Shown: positions 44,909 through 54,421, numbered from the stretch's first letter. The stretch is 64,000 nucleotides of DNA from Mycobacterium sp. 3519A (GCF_900240945.1 NZ_OESG01000014.1:926923-990922); one strand, 5' to 3'. A program made the numbers and translations. The notes: a model not told the origin generated them from the sequence alone.

Positions 44909-46309
44909 ATGAAATTGCAGACGTGTTTGGCGGTCGCGATCGTTTGCGCCGGCTCGGTGACCGTGGCCGGTATCGCCGGGGCTGAAAATCTGCCCAACCT
45001 TGACGTGCAGCGTGGGCTGGCCGCGGTCAGCTCCCTCAACACCACGGCGGCTGGCCGTGCGGCGCTGACAAGCAATCTTGCGGTGACCGGAGCGATCCAG
45101 AACGGGACGCACGGGCAGCCGACTTTGTTGCCGTTCGACGAGCAGCAGCAACTGGCGCTGCGTGATGCCTTCATCACCGACGGCAACGCCTATGAGTTGG
45201 CTGACGGCTTGGGCACCAGCCTCGGTGAGGCCTACCAGAAGTTGACGTCATATACCCGTCGCCCCGATGGCAAGACCGACTACACCAACGTGTCGCCGGC
45301 AGTGGCCGACTTGATTGCTTTCACCTCGGCCACCACCAAAGCTGACGCCAATTCAGGCAAGTTCCTTTTTGCCAACGCGACGACGGATGGGAAAACGTCG
45401 GCCCCCGCGGAGGTGGCGGCCGTGCTGTCCGAGGCGGGCGGCGTCACAGACGTTTTCGGCAAGGCCTATGACCTGCCGGCCGGCAGCGTAAAGGGCGATG
45501 CCTACGGCAATCCCCGTCCGTTCCAAACCCTCCCGCATCTGCTCACCTACAGCGGCAAGGACTTCTTCGGCGCGGATTCTGAAAGTCTTGCCTGGCTGCG
45601 TGGCCCGTCGCAGAACCTGATCGACAGCCCGTCTTATCCCAGTGGTCACACGACCCACGGCTACACCGAGTCGCTGCTGTTGGCGCTGCTGATACCCGAA
45701 CGGTATCCGCAGATGATGGCGCGGGCCGCCGAATACGGCAACGACCGCATCATCCTTGGTGCGCACTACGCCATGGATGTGCTCGGCGGCCGTACGCTGG
45801 CCATCTACGACCTGGCACACCTTCTGGCGAATTCGACAGGGTATGTCGGTGTGCAGCGTGGCGACGTACGCATTGACGATTTCCGTCAGGCATTGGCTCA
45901 GGCGCGATCAGATGTCGACGAGGCGCTGTCGAGTGCATGTGGCCACACTGTGGTGGCGTGCGCGAGCGACGATCACGGCCGCTTCGCCGATCCGGGCGCC
46001 GACGAGAAGTTTGTCGCCACTACCCAAACATATGATCTGCCAGCGGTATACACCCACACTGCTGACGCTGATTCCGACGTTGGCAAGCTGGCGCCGGAGG
46101 CCGGGTATCTGCTGACGGCCGCCTATCCTTATCTTTCCTTGGACCAGGCCGACGCCATCCTGACGTCGACGCTCGGGCCGGGCGGTGGTTTCCTTGACAA
46201 CGGCGGTGCTTTCGGGATCTATTCGCGCCTGGATCTGTATCGCGCGGCCAGCGAAGCCATCGCGCAGGCACCAGGCCTGGACGCCGCCGCGACTGTCCCA
46301 TCGGCGTAG
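44909..46309 (+). CDS. secreted PAP2-superfamily acid phosphatase
   Basis: The 466-residue protein starts with a signal peptide (cleavage near GAENLP). The three PAP2 motifs are present: KGDAYGNPRP, PSYPSGHTTHG and the ILGAHYAMDV segment with the catalytic histidine and aspartate. This resembles bacterial class A non-specific acid phosphatases, also related to vanadium haloperoxidases, acting outside the membrane. The protein is longer than the core family, with N-terminal (residues 30-190) and C-terminal extensions. No operon partner is evident. Confidence 0.85.
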   Translation: MKLQTCLAVAIVCAGSVTVAGIAGAENLPNLDVQRGLAAVSSLNTTAAGRAALTSNLAVTGAIQNGTHGQPTLLPFDEQQQLALRDAFITDGNAYELADGLGTSLGEAYQKLTSYTRRPDGKTDYTNVSPAVADLIAFTSATTKADANSGKFLFANATTDGKTSAPAEVAAVLSEAGGVTDVFGKAYDLPAGSVKGDAYGNPRPFQTLPHLLTYSGKDFFGADSESLAWLRGPSQNLIDSPSYPSGHTTHGYTESLLLALLIPERYPQMMARAAEYGNDRIILGAHYAMDVLGGRTLAIYDLAHLLANSTGYVGVQRGDVRIDDFRQALAQARSDVDEALSSACGHTVVACASDDHGRFADPGADEKFVATTQTYDLPAVYTHTADADSDVGKLAPEAGYLLTAAYPYLSLDQADAILTSTLGPGGGFLDNGGAFGIYSRLDLYRAASEAIAQAPGLDAAATVPSA

Positions 46310-46506
46310 TGGCCTCCGCACATCCGGCCGCCACGACTAGCATTCCCCAATTGAGCGGTGAGGCTGCGGCTTTGATGTGTATTCGATCCCGCACAATGGC
46401 AATAGCGATCGGTGACGTGGCACTAATCGAGCCGCTCACGCTACGCACCGTGTTGACTCGAGGGTAGTCTGCTGGGTCGTAACTCCGGAGCCGGTTCGCG
46501 GTGTGG

Positions 46507-47967
46507 TCACTCCCTCGATTCGGCTCCGTGCACCGGTAGGCACGCCGTGATCCTGGTGTCGCCTGGACCGGAGACGGCACCGAGTGTCCCGCGATGTTTC
46601 CCGACGATGACACGCCATGCCAGATCTAAACCCATACCCACGCCTTGGCCGACCGGCTTGGTGCTGAAGAATGGCAGGAAGATCCTGTCGCGGACTTCCG
46701 GCAGAATGCCGATTCCATTGTCGCAAATCTGAACCCTGATCACTCCGCGGCGGGTTTGAGAGGTTTTGATCGTGACGACTCCCTGTTTGGCATCAGTTGC
46801 CCGAATCGCGTCGACGGCATTGTGGACGATGTTGGTCCATGCCTGATTGAGCTCAGCCGCGTAACACATTAGAACGGGCAAGTTGCGCGCGTAGTCTCGC
46901 TTCACCGCAATACCCTCACCGATGACGGCAGACATCACGGTGAGGGTGCTGTCCAGCAACTCATGCACATCGGCTTGTACCAGCGGCGTGCTGTCCAGCT
47001 GTGAGTACTGTTGCGCGGACTCCACCAGTGCGGTCACTTCGCGACTTGCGCTGGCGAGTTCATCGACCAACAGCAGCCTCTCCACCTCCACCGCGACCGC
47101 CGTGACGACAGTTCCTATTTCGGCGGATGCGTCCCCCTGCTCAAGGGCCTGCGCTGCATCGTTAAGCACCCCGATGTCCAGCCCCGCCGTTGCCAGGATC
47201 GGTGCGACGTCCCAGGCCTGCTCCACCCGCCGACACGAGAGCCAGTCGCCGATCTGATCTTCGTCGTCGGCCATCTGCAGCGAAGAGCGTGGCTGCGCGG
47301 CCTGTAGCCGAACTCTCGACTCGTGACGAAGTCGATCCAGCACCTTCTTGGCTTTTGGTGACAGGGCGCCGTTCGTATGGTCCAGGTCCGCAGTCTCGTG
47401 ACTGGTCCGCAGTTGTGCGGCGATGCGGCGGATCGCGCCGGCGGGATTGTTCAACCCATGCATCAGACCAGCTGTCAGCGTCGCCGCCGCCTGCATGCGG
47501 TGCTGTTGACCAAGTATCTGATGGACGCCTTCGTGATCGACGATCATGCCTTGGAGCAGATGTACGGCCATCGGGTACTGTGCGCGCACGAAGCGACCGA
47601 AGAAATCGGCATCGATACGTAACAGGCTGGTTTGTTGGCTGGCTCGAACCGAGAAGGTGTAGCGCTCCGGCGGATTGTCGATGAACGATGCCGTCGCGCC
47701 GCAGTATGCTCCGCGGTGGGCCGTTCTGCTCGTCTCGACATCGTGCTCGCCGGCACGCTTGCTGAGCACAAGCTCGCCGGCGACCAGCACATAGAAGTAA
47801 CACGCCGGATCCCCCTCGGCGAATATCAGGCCCGGCGCATAGTCAATGACGACGCTGTTGGCCGCCACCAAACGCAAATGTTCCGTGGGCAACGCCTCGA
47901 ACAGGAACAGAGATTGCAGCAATTGCGGATCCACGGCTGATGCCGCTGTGCTGGGTGGGAGTATCAC
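46507..47967 (-). CDS. cyclic-nucleotide-binding-domain histidine kinase
   Basis: The 486-residue protein starts with a cNMP/CRP-like domain (about residues 15-140, with FAEGDPACYFYVLVAGELVL). The phosphoacceptor helix follows (TLTAGLMHGLNNPAGAIRR) and the ATPase domain is C-terminal: NIVHNAVDAI (N box), DNGIGI (G1), PFFSTKPVGQGVGMGL (F/G2). No receiver gene is adjacent, so the partner must be elsewhere. The GTG start has AGAGGTC about nine bases upstream. That ribosome site lies directly beside palindrome site c, so a repressor there would block transcription or translation start. Confidence 0.88.
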   Translation of the reverse strand: MILPPSTAASAVDPQLLQSLFLFEALPTEHLRLVAANSVVIDYAPGLIFAEGDPACYFYVLVAGELVLSKRAGEHDVETSRTAHRGAYCGATASFIDNPPERYTFSVRASQQTSLLRIDADFFGRFVRAQYPMAVHLLQGMIVDHEGVHQILGQQHRMQAAATLTAGLMHGLNNPAGAIRRIAAQLRTSHETADLDHTNGALSPKAKKVLDRLRHESRVRLQAAQPRSSLQMADDEDQIGDWLSCRRVEQAWDVAPILATAGLDIGVLNDAAQALEQGDASAEIGTVVTAVAVEVERLLLVDELASASREVTALVESAQQYSQLDSTPLVQADVHELLDSTLTVMSAVIGEGIAVKRDYARNLPVLMCYAAELNQAWTNIVHNAVDAIRATDAKQGVVTIKTSQTRRGVIRVQICDNGIGILPEVRDRIFLPFFSTKPVGQGVGMGLDLAWRVIVGKHRGTLGAVSGPGDTRITACLPVHGAESRE

Positions 47968-47984
47968 GCGCTTTGACCTCTCAT

Positions 47985-48000
47985 TGGGTTGTGCCGCCCA
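47985..48000. promoter_or_regulatory. TGGG-N8-CCCA palindrome, site c, next to the kinase ribosome site
   Basis: TGGGTTGTGCCGCCCA with AT on both outer sides (ATTGGG and CCCAAT) ends 17 bp before the GTG of the kinase gene. The adjoining GACCTCTCA on its left is also present beside site g, where it reads GACCTCTCACTGGG. Confidence 0.55.
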
Positions 48001-48298
48001 ATTCAGACCTTAGCCCGCAGCGCGGCACCTGGCCAGCGTCACTGGTGTTGGGCGTCCATAGCTCTCCGCCGTCGAGTCAAGATAGGACGGCAGTCCGGAG
48101 CGCTTGAGCCCGGCGCTCTGCTCTGCCCGGAAGCGATTGAAGACGCTATGCGCCCGCCTGCGTTGCACTTCCACATTGGGTGTTTCACGTGCTGCGTCTG
48201 CGTTGATATCGGGTGAAGAATCACGTTTCAAACGATTGCGGTTCGTTTAATGCGGCAAATCGAGTCCACGTGGCACAAATCTGCCGCCGTGGGCAGAA

Positions 48299-48314
48299 TG
48301 GGTTGTATGGCCCA
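48299..48314. promoter_or_regulatory. TGGG-N8-CCCA palindrome, site d, upstream of LysR
   Basis: TGGGTTGTATGGCCCA with flanks AA and TAT lies about 220 bp before the LysR start at 48533. The 565-bp gap that also contains site c has no convincing gene. Confidence 0.55.
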
Positions 48315-48532
48315 TATCGCCACACATTCCAGACGGTTGTCAAAAGTCTGCGCGCTGTCCGGATCGCGGTGTTGTGCAATGTGCTTGTCATCTGATGCGG
48401 CGAGCGATGCACGCCAATTCTCGAATCGGCTGTGCTCGGCCGGGTGCTCCGAGACGAAGCCGGTCCGATATTGGACAGGTATGGCAGTTCTTCCACTCTT
48501 ACTCGTGGTGACGGCCGATTGGAGCGCGCATC

Positions 48533-49456
48533 GTGGACCTGCGTGAATTGAGAACCTTCGTCGCGGTCGTGGAGGAGGGCCGTTTCGCAGGCGCAGCGCA
48601 ACGGTTGAATCTCAGTCAGCCGGCAGTGTCGCATACGATACGCGGACTCGAAAAGCAATGCGGATCAGTGCTTCTCGAGCGTACGAATGCCGGTGTGGTG
48701 ATGACACCGGCAGGCAAGGTGTTGTTGTCGGAAGCGCGGGCGGTGCTAGCGCGATACGACCAGACTGTCGAAGTGATGTCGCGTGGCTGGGCCGAAGACA
48801 CCCTTCTTCGCATCGGCGTGCCGGTCGGGATGCCAATGGGAATGCCGAGCAGCGCCTTGGCCGCTCTTGCCCGCGCGTATCCATCGGTGGCCGTCGATGT
48901 GCGCAGCCTTTGCACTGCCCGTCAGCTGGACCTGCTGACGGCGGGGGAGTTGGACCTCGGGTTGCTTCGCCATCGACCGCCCGAACCGCATCTCGATGCC
49001 ACGTTGGTTGCCGACGAGTCCTTAGGGATCATCGTCAGCGTCTCGCAAGCCGAGCGGTTGGGCCCCCCGTCTGAACCGGTGGGATTGGAAGCCCTCGTTG
49101 GGCTGGACTGGCAGGGATTCTCCCGTGAAAGCAGTCCGATCTGGTACGACGAATTGACATGCACCTTGCGCAGTTATGGACTACACATCGAACCATTGTC
49201 GTCGTATACCGAACGGCTCATGCCTGAAGTTGTCCACGCCGCTGTGAGCCTCGGTCGATCATTTGCGCTCGCCCCACCAGGTTGCCAAGATACGTTGCCA
49301 GCGCCACTGACGTGGAGACCGCTGTTGGGCAATCCCCTTCGCCGACGCACGTGGGCGGCATGGTCAGCGTCGTCGCGTCGGCGCGATCTCGGGCACCTGG
49401 TCGCGTTGTTAGAGGACCAATCCACATACGGCGGCGAGATTGCCTGCGCCAGTTGA
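48533..49456 (+). CDS. LysR-family transcriptional regulator (paralogue 1)
   Basis: The 307-residue regulator has the HTH MDLRELRTFVAVVEEGRFAG and LSQPAVSHTIRGLEKQCG at the N-terminus, then the effector domain. It is strikingly similar over its whole length to the LysR at 62.95 kb, including WYDELT, TLRSYGLHIE and RRRTWAAWSA near the end, so the two are recent paralogues. The start is a GTG with TTGGAG nine bases upstream. The chorismate mutase gene follows on the same strand. Sites c and d of the palindrome family are upstream, which could reflect autoregulation. Confidence 0.92.
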   Translation: MDLRELRTFVAVVEEGRFAGAAQRLNLSQPAVSHTIRGLEKQCGSVLLERTNAGVVMTPAGKVLLSEARAVLARYDQTVEVMSRGWAEDTLLRIGVPVGMPMGMPSSALAALARAYPSVAVDVRSLCTARQLDLLTAGELDLGLLRHRPPEPHLDATLVADESLGIIVSVSQAERLGPPSEPVGLEALVGLDWQGFSRESSPIWYDELTCTLRSYGLHIEPLSSYTERLMPEVVHAAVSLGRSFALAPPGCQDTLPAPLTWRPLLGNPLRRRTWAAWSASSRRRDLGHLVALLEDQSTYGGEIACAS

Positions 49457-49620
49457 TCCCTCTCCGGCGGTGGCGCTTGAGGAACTCTCGACCTCGTCAG
49501 GAGCCAGACGCGACGAACGACATCCATCACGGGCGCCTCGCAGTCGGACGCCTTTATGAACGGATGCCTGGCCCCGTTGATGTGAGTCGTGAACTGGTGA
49601 CGCGGCGTGCACCGGCCAAG

Positions 49621-49860
49621 TCAGTTGCAGCCTGATCTCTTCAAGCGGGCGGGAGAAGAGCCAGAGGTGAACGACGATCGCAACCTTGCTACGAACGAAT
49701 TCGGCACATCGAGCCCGCCATAACAAAGCCGTGCGGATCGCGCCTGAGTGGTCATTCGACGAAAGGCGTATATGACATGAAATTCGCTGTCAGGCAGCGA
49801 ATACCGGAAGTATGTCGGATGATTCGATTCGAAATGCTCCGCGCTGTACCACTGCGACAC
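49621..49860 (-). CDS. possible small protein, 79 residues
   Basis: A GTG at 49860 is preceded by AAGGGGA at good distance and opens a frame whose first half is rich in aromatic residues (QWYSAEHFESNHPTYFRYS, then DSEFHVIYAFRR), unlike random high-GC frames. The second half is Arg/Ser-rich and less convincing, so it may be a truncated gene. An 8-bp inverted repeat (ATTCGCTG and CAGCGAAT, 49782-49802) lies within. No family is recognised. The rest of the gap between LysR and chorismate mutase is empty. Confidence 0.35.
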   Translation of the reverse strand: MSQWYSAEHFESNHPTYFRYSLPDSEFHVIYAFRRMTTQARSARLCYGGLDVPNSFVARLRSSFTSGSSPARLKRSGCN

Positions 49861-49974
49861 GAGATCCGTCCCCTTGTTACGCTCATCGGTGCCGATGTGA
49901 CCGCTGTTGAGCCACCACGGACATAATTGCGCCTAGCCAATACGTTTCACAACGCGAAGAGGAGTACTCCGACT

Positions 49975-50559
49975 GTGTCGACGTCATCAGCCCGTGTAAG
50001 TCGCGCACTAGCAACAGTTCTGGTTATAGCCCCGCTTGTCGTGGCCGGCGCAACCTGCGCAACCGCGGGAGCCGATCAGATTGGGCCATTGATCAAGCTT
50101 GTCGACGACGCAGCGTTGCGGCTGCAAACCGCCGATCCGGTGGCCGCTTCGAAGTACCGCACCGGCGGAGCAGTCGACGATCCTGTTCGAGAAGGCCAGG
50201 TGATCGACGCCGTCACAGCGGCCGCTGCCGACCGACACATCGACACCGAGTTCGTGCGCCGCGTTTTCCGGGACCAGATCGACGCGACGGATTCACTGGA
50301 GCACAGCCGTTTCGCACAATGGAAGATCGATCCCGCCTCAGCCCCCAAGACGGCGCCCGACCTGACGTCCTCTCGTGATGTGATCAATCGCCTCAACACC
50401 GAGATCGTTCAAGACATCGCCGACCAGCAGGATGCCTTGCGCGGGCTCTCGTGCCCCGCCGATCTGCAGGACGCGAAGAATGCTGCGATTGCCAAGGAGC
50501 ACCTTGACGAGCTCTACCAGCGGGCCCTGGATTATGCCGTTCACGACTACTGCCACTGA
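49975..50559 (+). CDS. aroQ: secreted gamma-class chorismate mutase
   Basis: The 194-residue protein resembles the exported chorismate mutase of Mycobacterium tuberculosis (Rv1885c). It has a signal peptide ending near ATAGADQ. The all-helical domain contains LVDDAALRLQTADPVAASKY, REGQVIDAV and FRDQIDATDSLEHSRFAQW, which hold the expected arginine, lysine and glutamate active-site residues. The two C-terminal cysteines (SCPADL and YCH) fit the known disulfide. It converts chorismate to prephenate outside the membrane; its physiological purpose is unclear. The GTG at 49975 has GAGGAG upstream. Confidence 0.88.
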   Translation: MSTSSARVSRALATVLVIAPLVVAGATCATAGADQIGPLIKLVDDAALRLQTADPVAASKYRTGGAVDDPVREGQVIDAVTAAAADRHIDTEFVRRVFRDQIDATDSLEHSRFAQWKIDPASAPKTAPDLTSSRDVINRLNTEIVQDIADQQDALRGLSCPADLQDAKNAAIAKEHLDELYQRALDYAVHDYCH

Positions 50560-50699
50560 ATTCTGACGCGGGCGGGTGGCGACGAGTTCTTGGAGGCGGC
50601 TCAAGCAAACGCTGAAGTGACACGCGGGTGACGTCCCGCGCATGAGTGGCTCAGCGACCAGACGAAACACGGGAATTTCGCGCGCAGGTCTAGACAAGA

Positions 50700-50737
50700 T
50701 GGGTTGCATAGCCCAGAATAATGGGTGTAGCGCCCCA
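50700..50737. promoter_or_regulatory. two tandem TGGG-N8-CCCA palindromes, sites e and e2
   Basis: TGGGTTGCATAGCCCA (50700-50715) and TGGGTGTAGCGCCCCA (50722-50737) lie side by side, 22 bp apart start to start, about 130-160 bp before the DUF427-like gene. The remainder of the 303-bp gap after chorismate mutase shows no gene. Confidence 0.6.
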
Positions 50738-50862
50738 GTTTACGCGTGTCGTCACCGCTTGGACGCGCGGACAGGCGGACCGAAAGTAACTGCATGCGGC
50801 GGAGCGCGGCACGTAGCCGCGCTGTCTTGCAAAACGCACGATCAAGAGGTGGGTGGTGATCG

Positions 50863-51339
50863 ATGGGATTGGCATGGCAGCCGGGGCCTTTGGTGGCGAA
50901 AGCTGCCGGTCACTTCCTCACCCCCGATCCGTTGCCGCGGCTGCTTTACAACGGGCCCCGACGGCGTCGCATGCGTGTGCGTTTCGGAGACCGGTGGATA
51001 GCCAATAGCCAACATGTGGTGCGGCTCCACGAGCCTGGGCGCTATCCGGTCGCCCATTTCCCTGCCAGCGGTGTCGCGGATGGCACCGTCGTCCAGGAGG
51101 GACGCATCACCCCATACACCGATCTTGGTTCCACTAGCGGTGGCCGGCTTGTATCGGCGAGATGGACGAGATCCGGGGCAAAGACGCCAACGGCGGGTGG
51201 CGTGGATCCTTTCGCGCGGGGTGCGACCCCGGTCGAACCGACTATGCGAGTTTTCATCGGCTTCGCCGATCCTCACGCCCGTCGGTGGGTCTTTCAGGAG
51301 CGCGGGACATTCACCATCCCGGTGTCGGGTTGGACCTGA
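50863..51339 (+). CDS. DUF427-family protein, truncated
   Basis: The N-terminal 75 residues match the first half of the two-domain DUF427 proteins common in actinobacteria (LAWQPGPL, RMRVRFGDRWIANSQHVVRL, HEPGRYPVAHFPASGV). After about residue 95 the similarity ends and the second DUF427 domain is absent; the chain is 158 residues instead of roughly 250. It is probably a decayed or rearranged gene that still has an open frame. The next gene, a flavoprotein reductase, begins 36 bp later, so they may share a transcript controlled by the tandem palindromes. Confidence 0.6.
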   Translation: MGLAWQPGPLVAKAAGHFLTPDPLPRLLYNGPRRRRMRVRFGDRWIANSQHVVRLHEPGRYPVAHFPASGVADGTVVQEGRITPYTDLGSTSGGRLVSARWTRSGAKTPTAGGVDPFARGATPVEPTMRVFIGFADPHARRWVFQERGTFTIPVSGWT

Positions 51340-51375
51340 CATTCGCGAACCAATCCGCTACAGAAAGGTATTCAT

Positions 51376-52866
51376 ATGAGTAATGCAGAATTGAGCCCAA
51401 CGACGGACAGCCAAGGTGTGGACACCTATGACGTCATCGTTCTCGGCGCAGGGCCTGTTGGCATCACCGTCGCCGACCGGGCTCATGCCGAAGGGCTCTC
51501 AGTTGCACTACTGGAGCGCGAACTCGTTGGCGGCGAATGCAACTACTGGGGATGCGTGCCGAGCAAGGCGATGCTACGTCCTGTGCTTGCACTCGCAGAC
51601 GCGCGTCGCGTCGAGGGTGCCCGCGCCGCGGTCAGCGGCTCGCCGGAGCCGAAGGGAGTGTTCGCCCGTCGCGACCGCTACGTGACCGATTGGGACGATA
51701 CGCCGGTAGCGGAGGCGGTCGCGGGGATGGGTCCTGCGCTGTTTCGTGGTCACGCGCGTATGGACGGCGTTCGGCGCGTCGTGCTCACGACAGCTGATGA
51801 CGGCGTCCGGGTCTTGCAGGCCCGCCATGCCGTGGTGGTATGCACGGGCAGCACTGCGGTAGTGCCCGACATTCCCGGCGTTGCAGAAGCCAAGCCGTGG
51901 ACGAACCGCAGGGCCACCGACAGCAGCGCGATACCCGGGCGATTGGCCGTCGTCGGAGCTGGAGGGGTCGGCGTCGAAATGGCCACAGCCTGGCGGGGTC
52001 TCGGTTCGGAGGTGACGCTGCTGGCGCGAACGGGCAACCTGCTGCCGAGGATGGAACGGTTCGTCGGCGAATTCGTCGAGCGCGGACTCAAGGATGCGGG
52101 AGTCGAAGTGCGCACCGGCGTGTCGGTCGTCGAGCTGCGCCGTCCCGGCGGAACCGGGCCGGTGCAGGTCATCCTCGATTCCGGCGACGAACTCGAAGTC
52201 GATGAGATCCTGTTCGCGACCGGACGTACTCCGAACACTACGGACATCGGTCTCGAATCCGTCGGCCTGCAGCCGGGAAGCTGGCTGGACGTCGACGATA
52301 CGTGTTTGGCACGCGACGTCGAAGGCGAATGGCTTTACGCGCTTGGCGACGTCAATCACAAGGCGTTGCTCACACATCAGGGCAAATACCAAGCACGTAT
52401 TGCCGGGGCGGCAATCGGCGCGCGTGCCAATCAGCGCCGGGTAGACACTTCGCCGTGGAGTTCACATGTCACGACCGCGGACGAATTCGCCGTGCCACAA
52501 GCTTTCTTCACCGACCCCGAGGCCGGTTCGGTGGGGTTGACCAGCACGCAGGCTGCACAGCGCGGTTATCGCGTCCGGATAGTTGACGTCGACATGGGTG
52601 CGGCCGTTCCCGGGGCGAACTTCTATGCCGACGGCTACAGCGGGCGGGCTCGAATGGTCGTTGACGAGGACCACGAATACCTTCTGGGCGTGACGTTCGT
52701 CGGACCTGGTGTGGCCGAAATGCTTCACTCAGCCACCATCGCGGTCGCAGGCCGGGTTCCGATATCTCGACTGTGGCACGCTGTCCCATGCTTTCCCACC
52801 GTGAGCGAGATCTGGTTGAAATTGCTGGAGGCCTACCGCGACGGCACGAGGCCGTCACCTGCCTAG
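51376..52866 (+). CDS. pyridine nucleotide-disulfide oxidoreductase (mercuric reductase/lipoamide dehydrogenase-like)
   Basis: The 496-residue flavoprotein has the FAD motif VLGAGPVGITVADRA, a redox-active disulfide GGECNYWGCVPSK (Cys55 and Cys60), an NAD(P) motif VVGAGGVGVEMATAW, the second FAD motif LYALGDVNHKALLTHQGKY and a C-terminal dimerisation domain. Near the end the usual HPTxSE is FPTVSE, so the catalytic histidine of lipoamide dehydrogenase is missing and a different substrate is likely. The ATG has AGAAAGG upstream. The truncated DUF427-like gene is directly upstream. Confidence 0.9.
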   Translation: MSNAELSPTTDSQGVDTYDVIVLGAGPVGITVADRAHAEGLSVALLERELVGGECNYWGCVPSKAMLRPVLALADARRVEGARAAVSGSPEPKGVFARRDRYVTDWDDTPVAEAVAGMGPALFRGHARMDGVRRVVLTTADDGVRVLQARHAVVVCTGSTAVVPDIPGVAEAKPWTNRRATDSSAIPGRLAVVGAGGVGVEMATAWRGLGSEVTLLARTGNLLPRMERFVGEFVERGLKDAGVEVRTGVSVVELRRPGGTGPVQVILDSGDELEVDEILFATGRTPNTTDIGLESVGLQPGSWLDVDDTCLARDVEGEWLYALGDVNHKALLTHQGKYQARIAGAAIGARANQRRVDTSPWSSHVTTADEFAVPQAFFTDPEAGSVGLTSTQAAQRGYRVRIVDVDMGAAVPGANFYADGYSGRARMVVDEDHEYLLGVTFVGPGVAEMLHSATIAVAGRVPISRLWHAVPCFPTVSEIWLKLLEAYRDGTRPSPA

Positions 52867-53170
52867 CGGTCTTGGCGGCGCGTCTGCGCGCCGACGTAAC
52901 CGTTGCAGATGCGGGGTGCCCACTGCCGCGCAGCGCGCTCATGTTCGGCAGTGGCTCCGCTGCCAATGTCGGCCCGATTGCGATGAAGGCCGGGTGCTAA
53001 TCGTCCGCACGGGACCCTTCGTGGTTGCACAGTGAACGCCGCCGCCAGCACCACAGCATATGAGTGTGGCAGCCGCCCGATTGCAAAACTAATCGGTCTC
53101 ATCAATGCACAGAACGGATTTGGCGAATCGTCGGAAAGTTCCGTTGCCACCTCCGCCCTAGGATCGCGAT
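52867..53170. other. intergenic stretch before the second P450
   Basis: Nothing gene-like is seen. A small palindrome CGGAAAGTTCCG lies near 53133, about 30 bp before the P450 ATG, and could be an operator, but it is short. Confidence 0.3.
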
Positions 53171-54421
53171 ATGAACGAAACGACAGTCGACGAGGCAGCC
53201 GAGCTCTTGGCCAACCCGAAGGCCTATCTCGACGAAGAATCCCTGAACAACGGATTTGCCCGACTTCGCCAGCACGCTCCCGTAGTGAGGGTGGAGCGTG
53301 CTCCATATCGAACGTTCTGGGGGGTCACCAAACATGCCGATATCGTCGCGATCGAACAGAATCCTGCGCTATGGATCAACGGTTCGCGGCCGATGTTGTG
53401 CCCGGCTGAACTTGACGATGAGTTGGCGGAGTTGCGCAAAAGTGGTGAGGGCATCCGCAATCTCGTGCATATGGACGGTGATGAGCACCGTGCCATGCGT
53501 GCCATCGGGACGGCTTGGTTTGGTCCTAAAGCCCTTCGAGTCCTCGATGCCCGCGTCAGCGAGCTCGCGGCCCGCTACGTTGACCTTATGGCCCAGTCAG
53601 GCCCCGAGTTGGACTTCGTCGATGATGTGGCCACGGCCTATGCCGGCCATGTCATCCTGTCACTTCTCGGCCTGCCGGAAAGCGACTTCCCACTTCTGAT
53701 CTCCTGGACCCAAGAGATCTTCGGGCTTGACGACGATGAGCGCCGACGTGGGCAAAACGCCAGTGACGCACTCGATGTCGTCAACGACTTCATCGAATAC
53801 TTTCGCGATGTGACCGCGGACCGGCGTGCACATCCCACCGATGACCTGGCTTCGGCGATCGCCAATGCGCAAATCGACGGACGACTGCTCCCGGACATGG
53901 AGACGATTTCTTATTACGGGGTGATCGCGAGTGCGGGTCATGACTCCACTAAAGCGGCGATAGCCGGTGGCCTTCTCGCCCTGATTGAGAACCCCGTCGA
54001 GATGCAGCGTCTACGTGCTGATCCGACGATGATGCCGACCGCGGTTGAAGAGATGCTGCGGTGGACTACACCTGTCAAGGCGTTCATGCGCACCGCCAAA
54101 GCCGATACATCGGTGCGGGATGTACCGATTGCTAGGGGCGAGTCGGTGTATCTGGCCTACCAGTCCGGCAATCGGGATGAAGACGCATTTGACAACCCGA
54201 TGCGCTTCGATGTGGGGCGACGGCCAAACAAACACCTGGGCCTCGGTGTCGGGGTCCATTACTGTCTCGGGGCGGCGCTGGCGCGGACAGAAATCGCCCA
54301 CTTCTTCACCCAATTGATTCCGCGGATCCGCAAAGTCGAATTGGCTGGCGATTATCGCTATGTACCGACAACATTTGTCGGTGGACTCTCGCGGCTGCCG
54401 ATCCGATATGAGATGTGTTGA
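53171..54421 (+). CDS. cytochrome P450, paralogue of the one at 29.9-31.2 kb
   Basis: The enzyme has 416 residues, exactly as the first P450. The I-helix reads ASAGHDSTK, the ExxR region EEMLRWTTPVKAFM and the heme site LGVGVHYCLGAALARTE. Most landmark segments match those of the first copy with substitutions, so this is an older duplication. It is followed after 120 bp by a tandem TetR gene, also paralogous to the one beside the first P450. No redox partner is adjacent. Substrate unknown. Confidence 0.92.
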   Translation: MNETTVDEAAELLANPKAYLDEESLNNGFARLRQHAPVVRVERAPYRTFWGVTKHADIVAIEQNPALWINGSRPMLCPAELDDELAELRKSGEGIRNLVHMDGDEHRAMRAIGTAWFGPKALRVLDARVSELAARYVDLMAQSGPELDFVDDVATAYAGHVILSLLGLPESDFPLLISWTQEIFGLDDDERRRGQNASDALDVVNDFIEYFRDVTADRRAHPTDDLASAIANAQIDGRLLPDMETISYYGVIASAGHDSTKAAIAGGLLALIENPVEMQRLRADPTMMPTAVEEMLRWTTPVKAFMRTAKADTSVRDVPIARGESVYLAYQSGNRDEDAFDNPMRFDVGRRPNKHLGLGVGVHYCLGAALARTEIAHFFTQLIPRIRKVELAGDYRYVPTTFVGGLSRLPIRYEMC

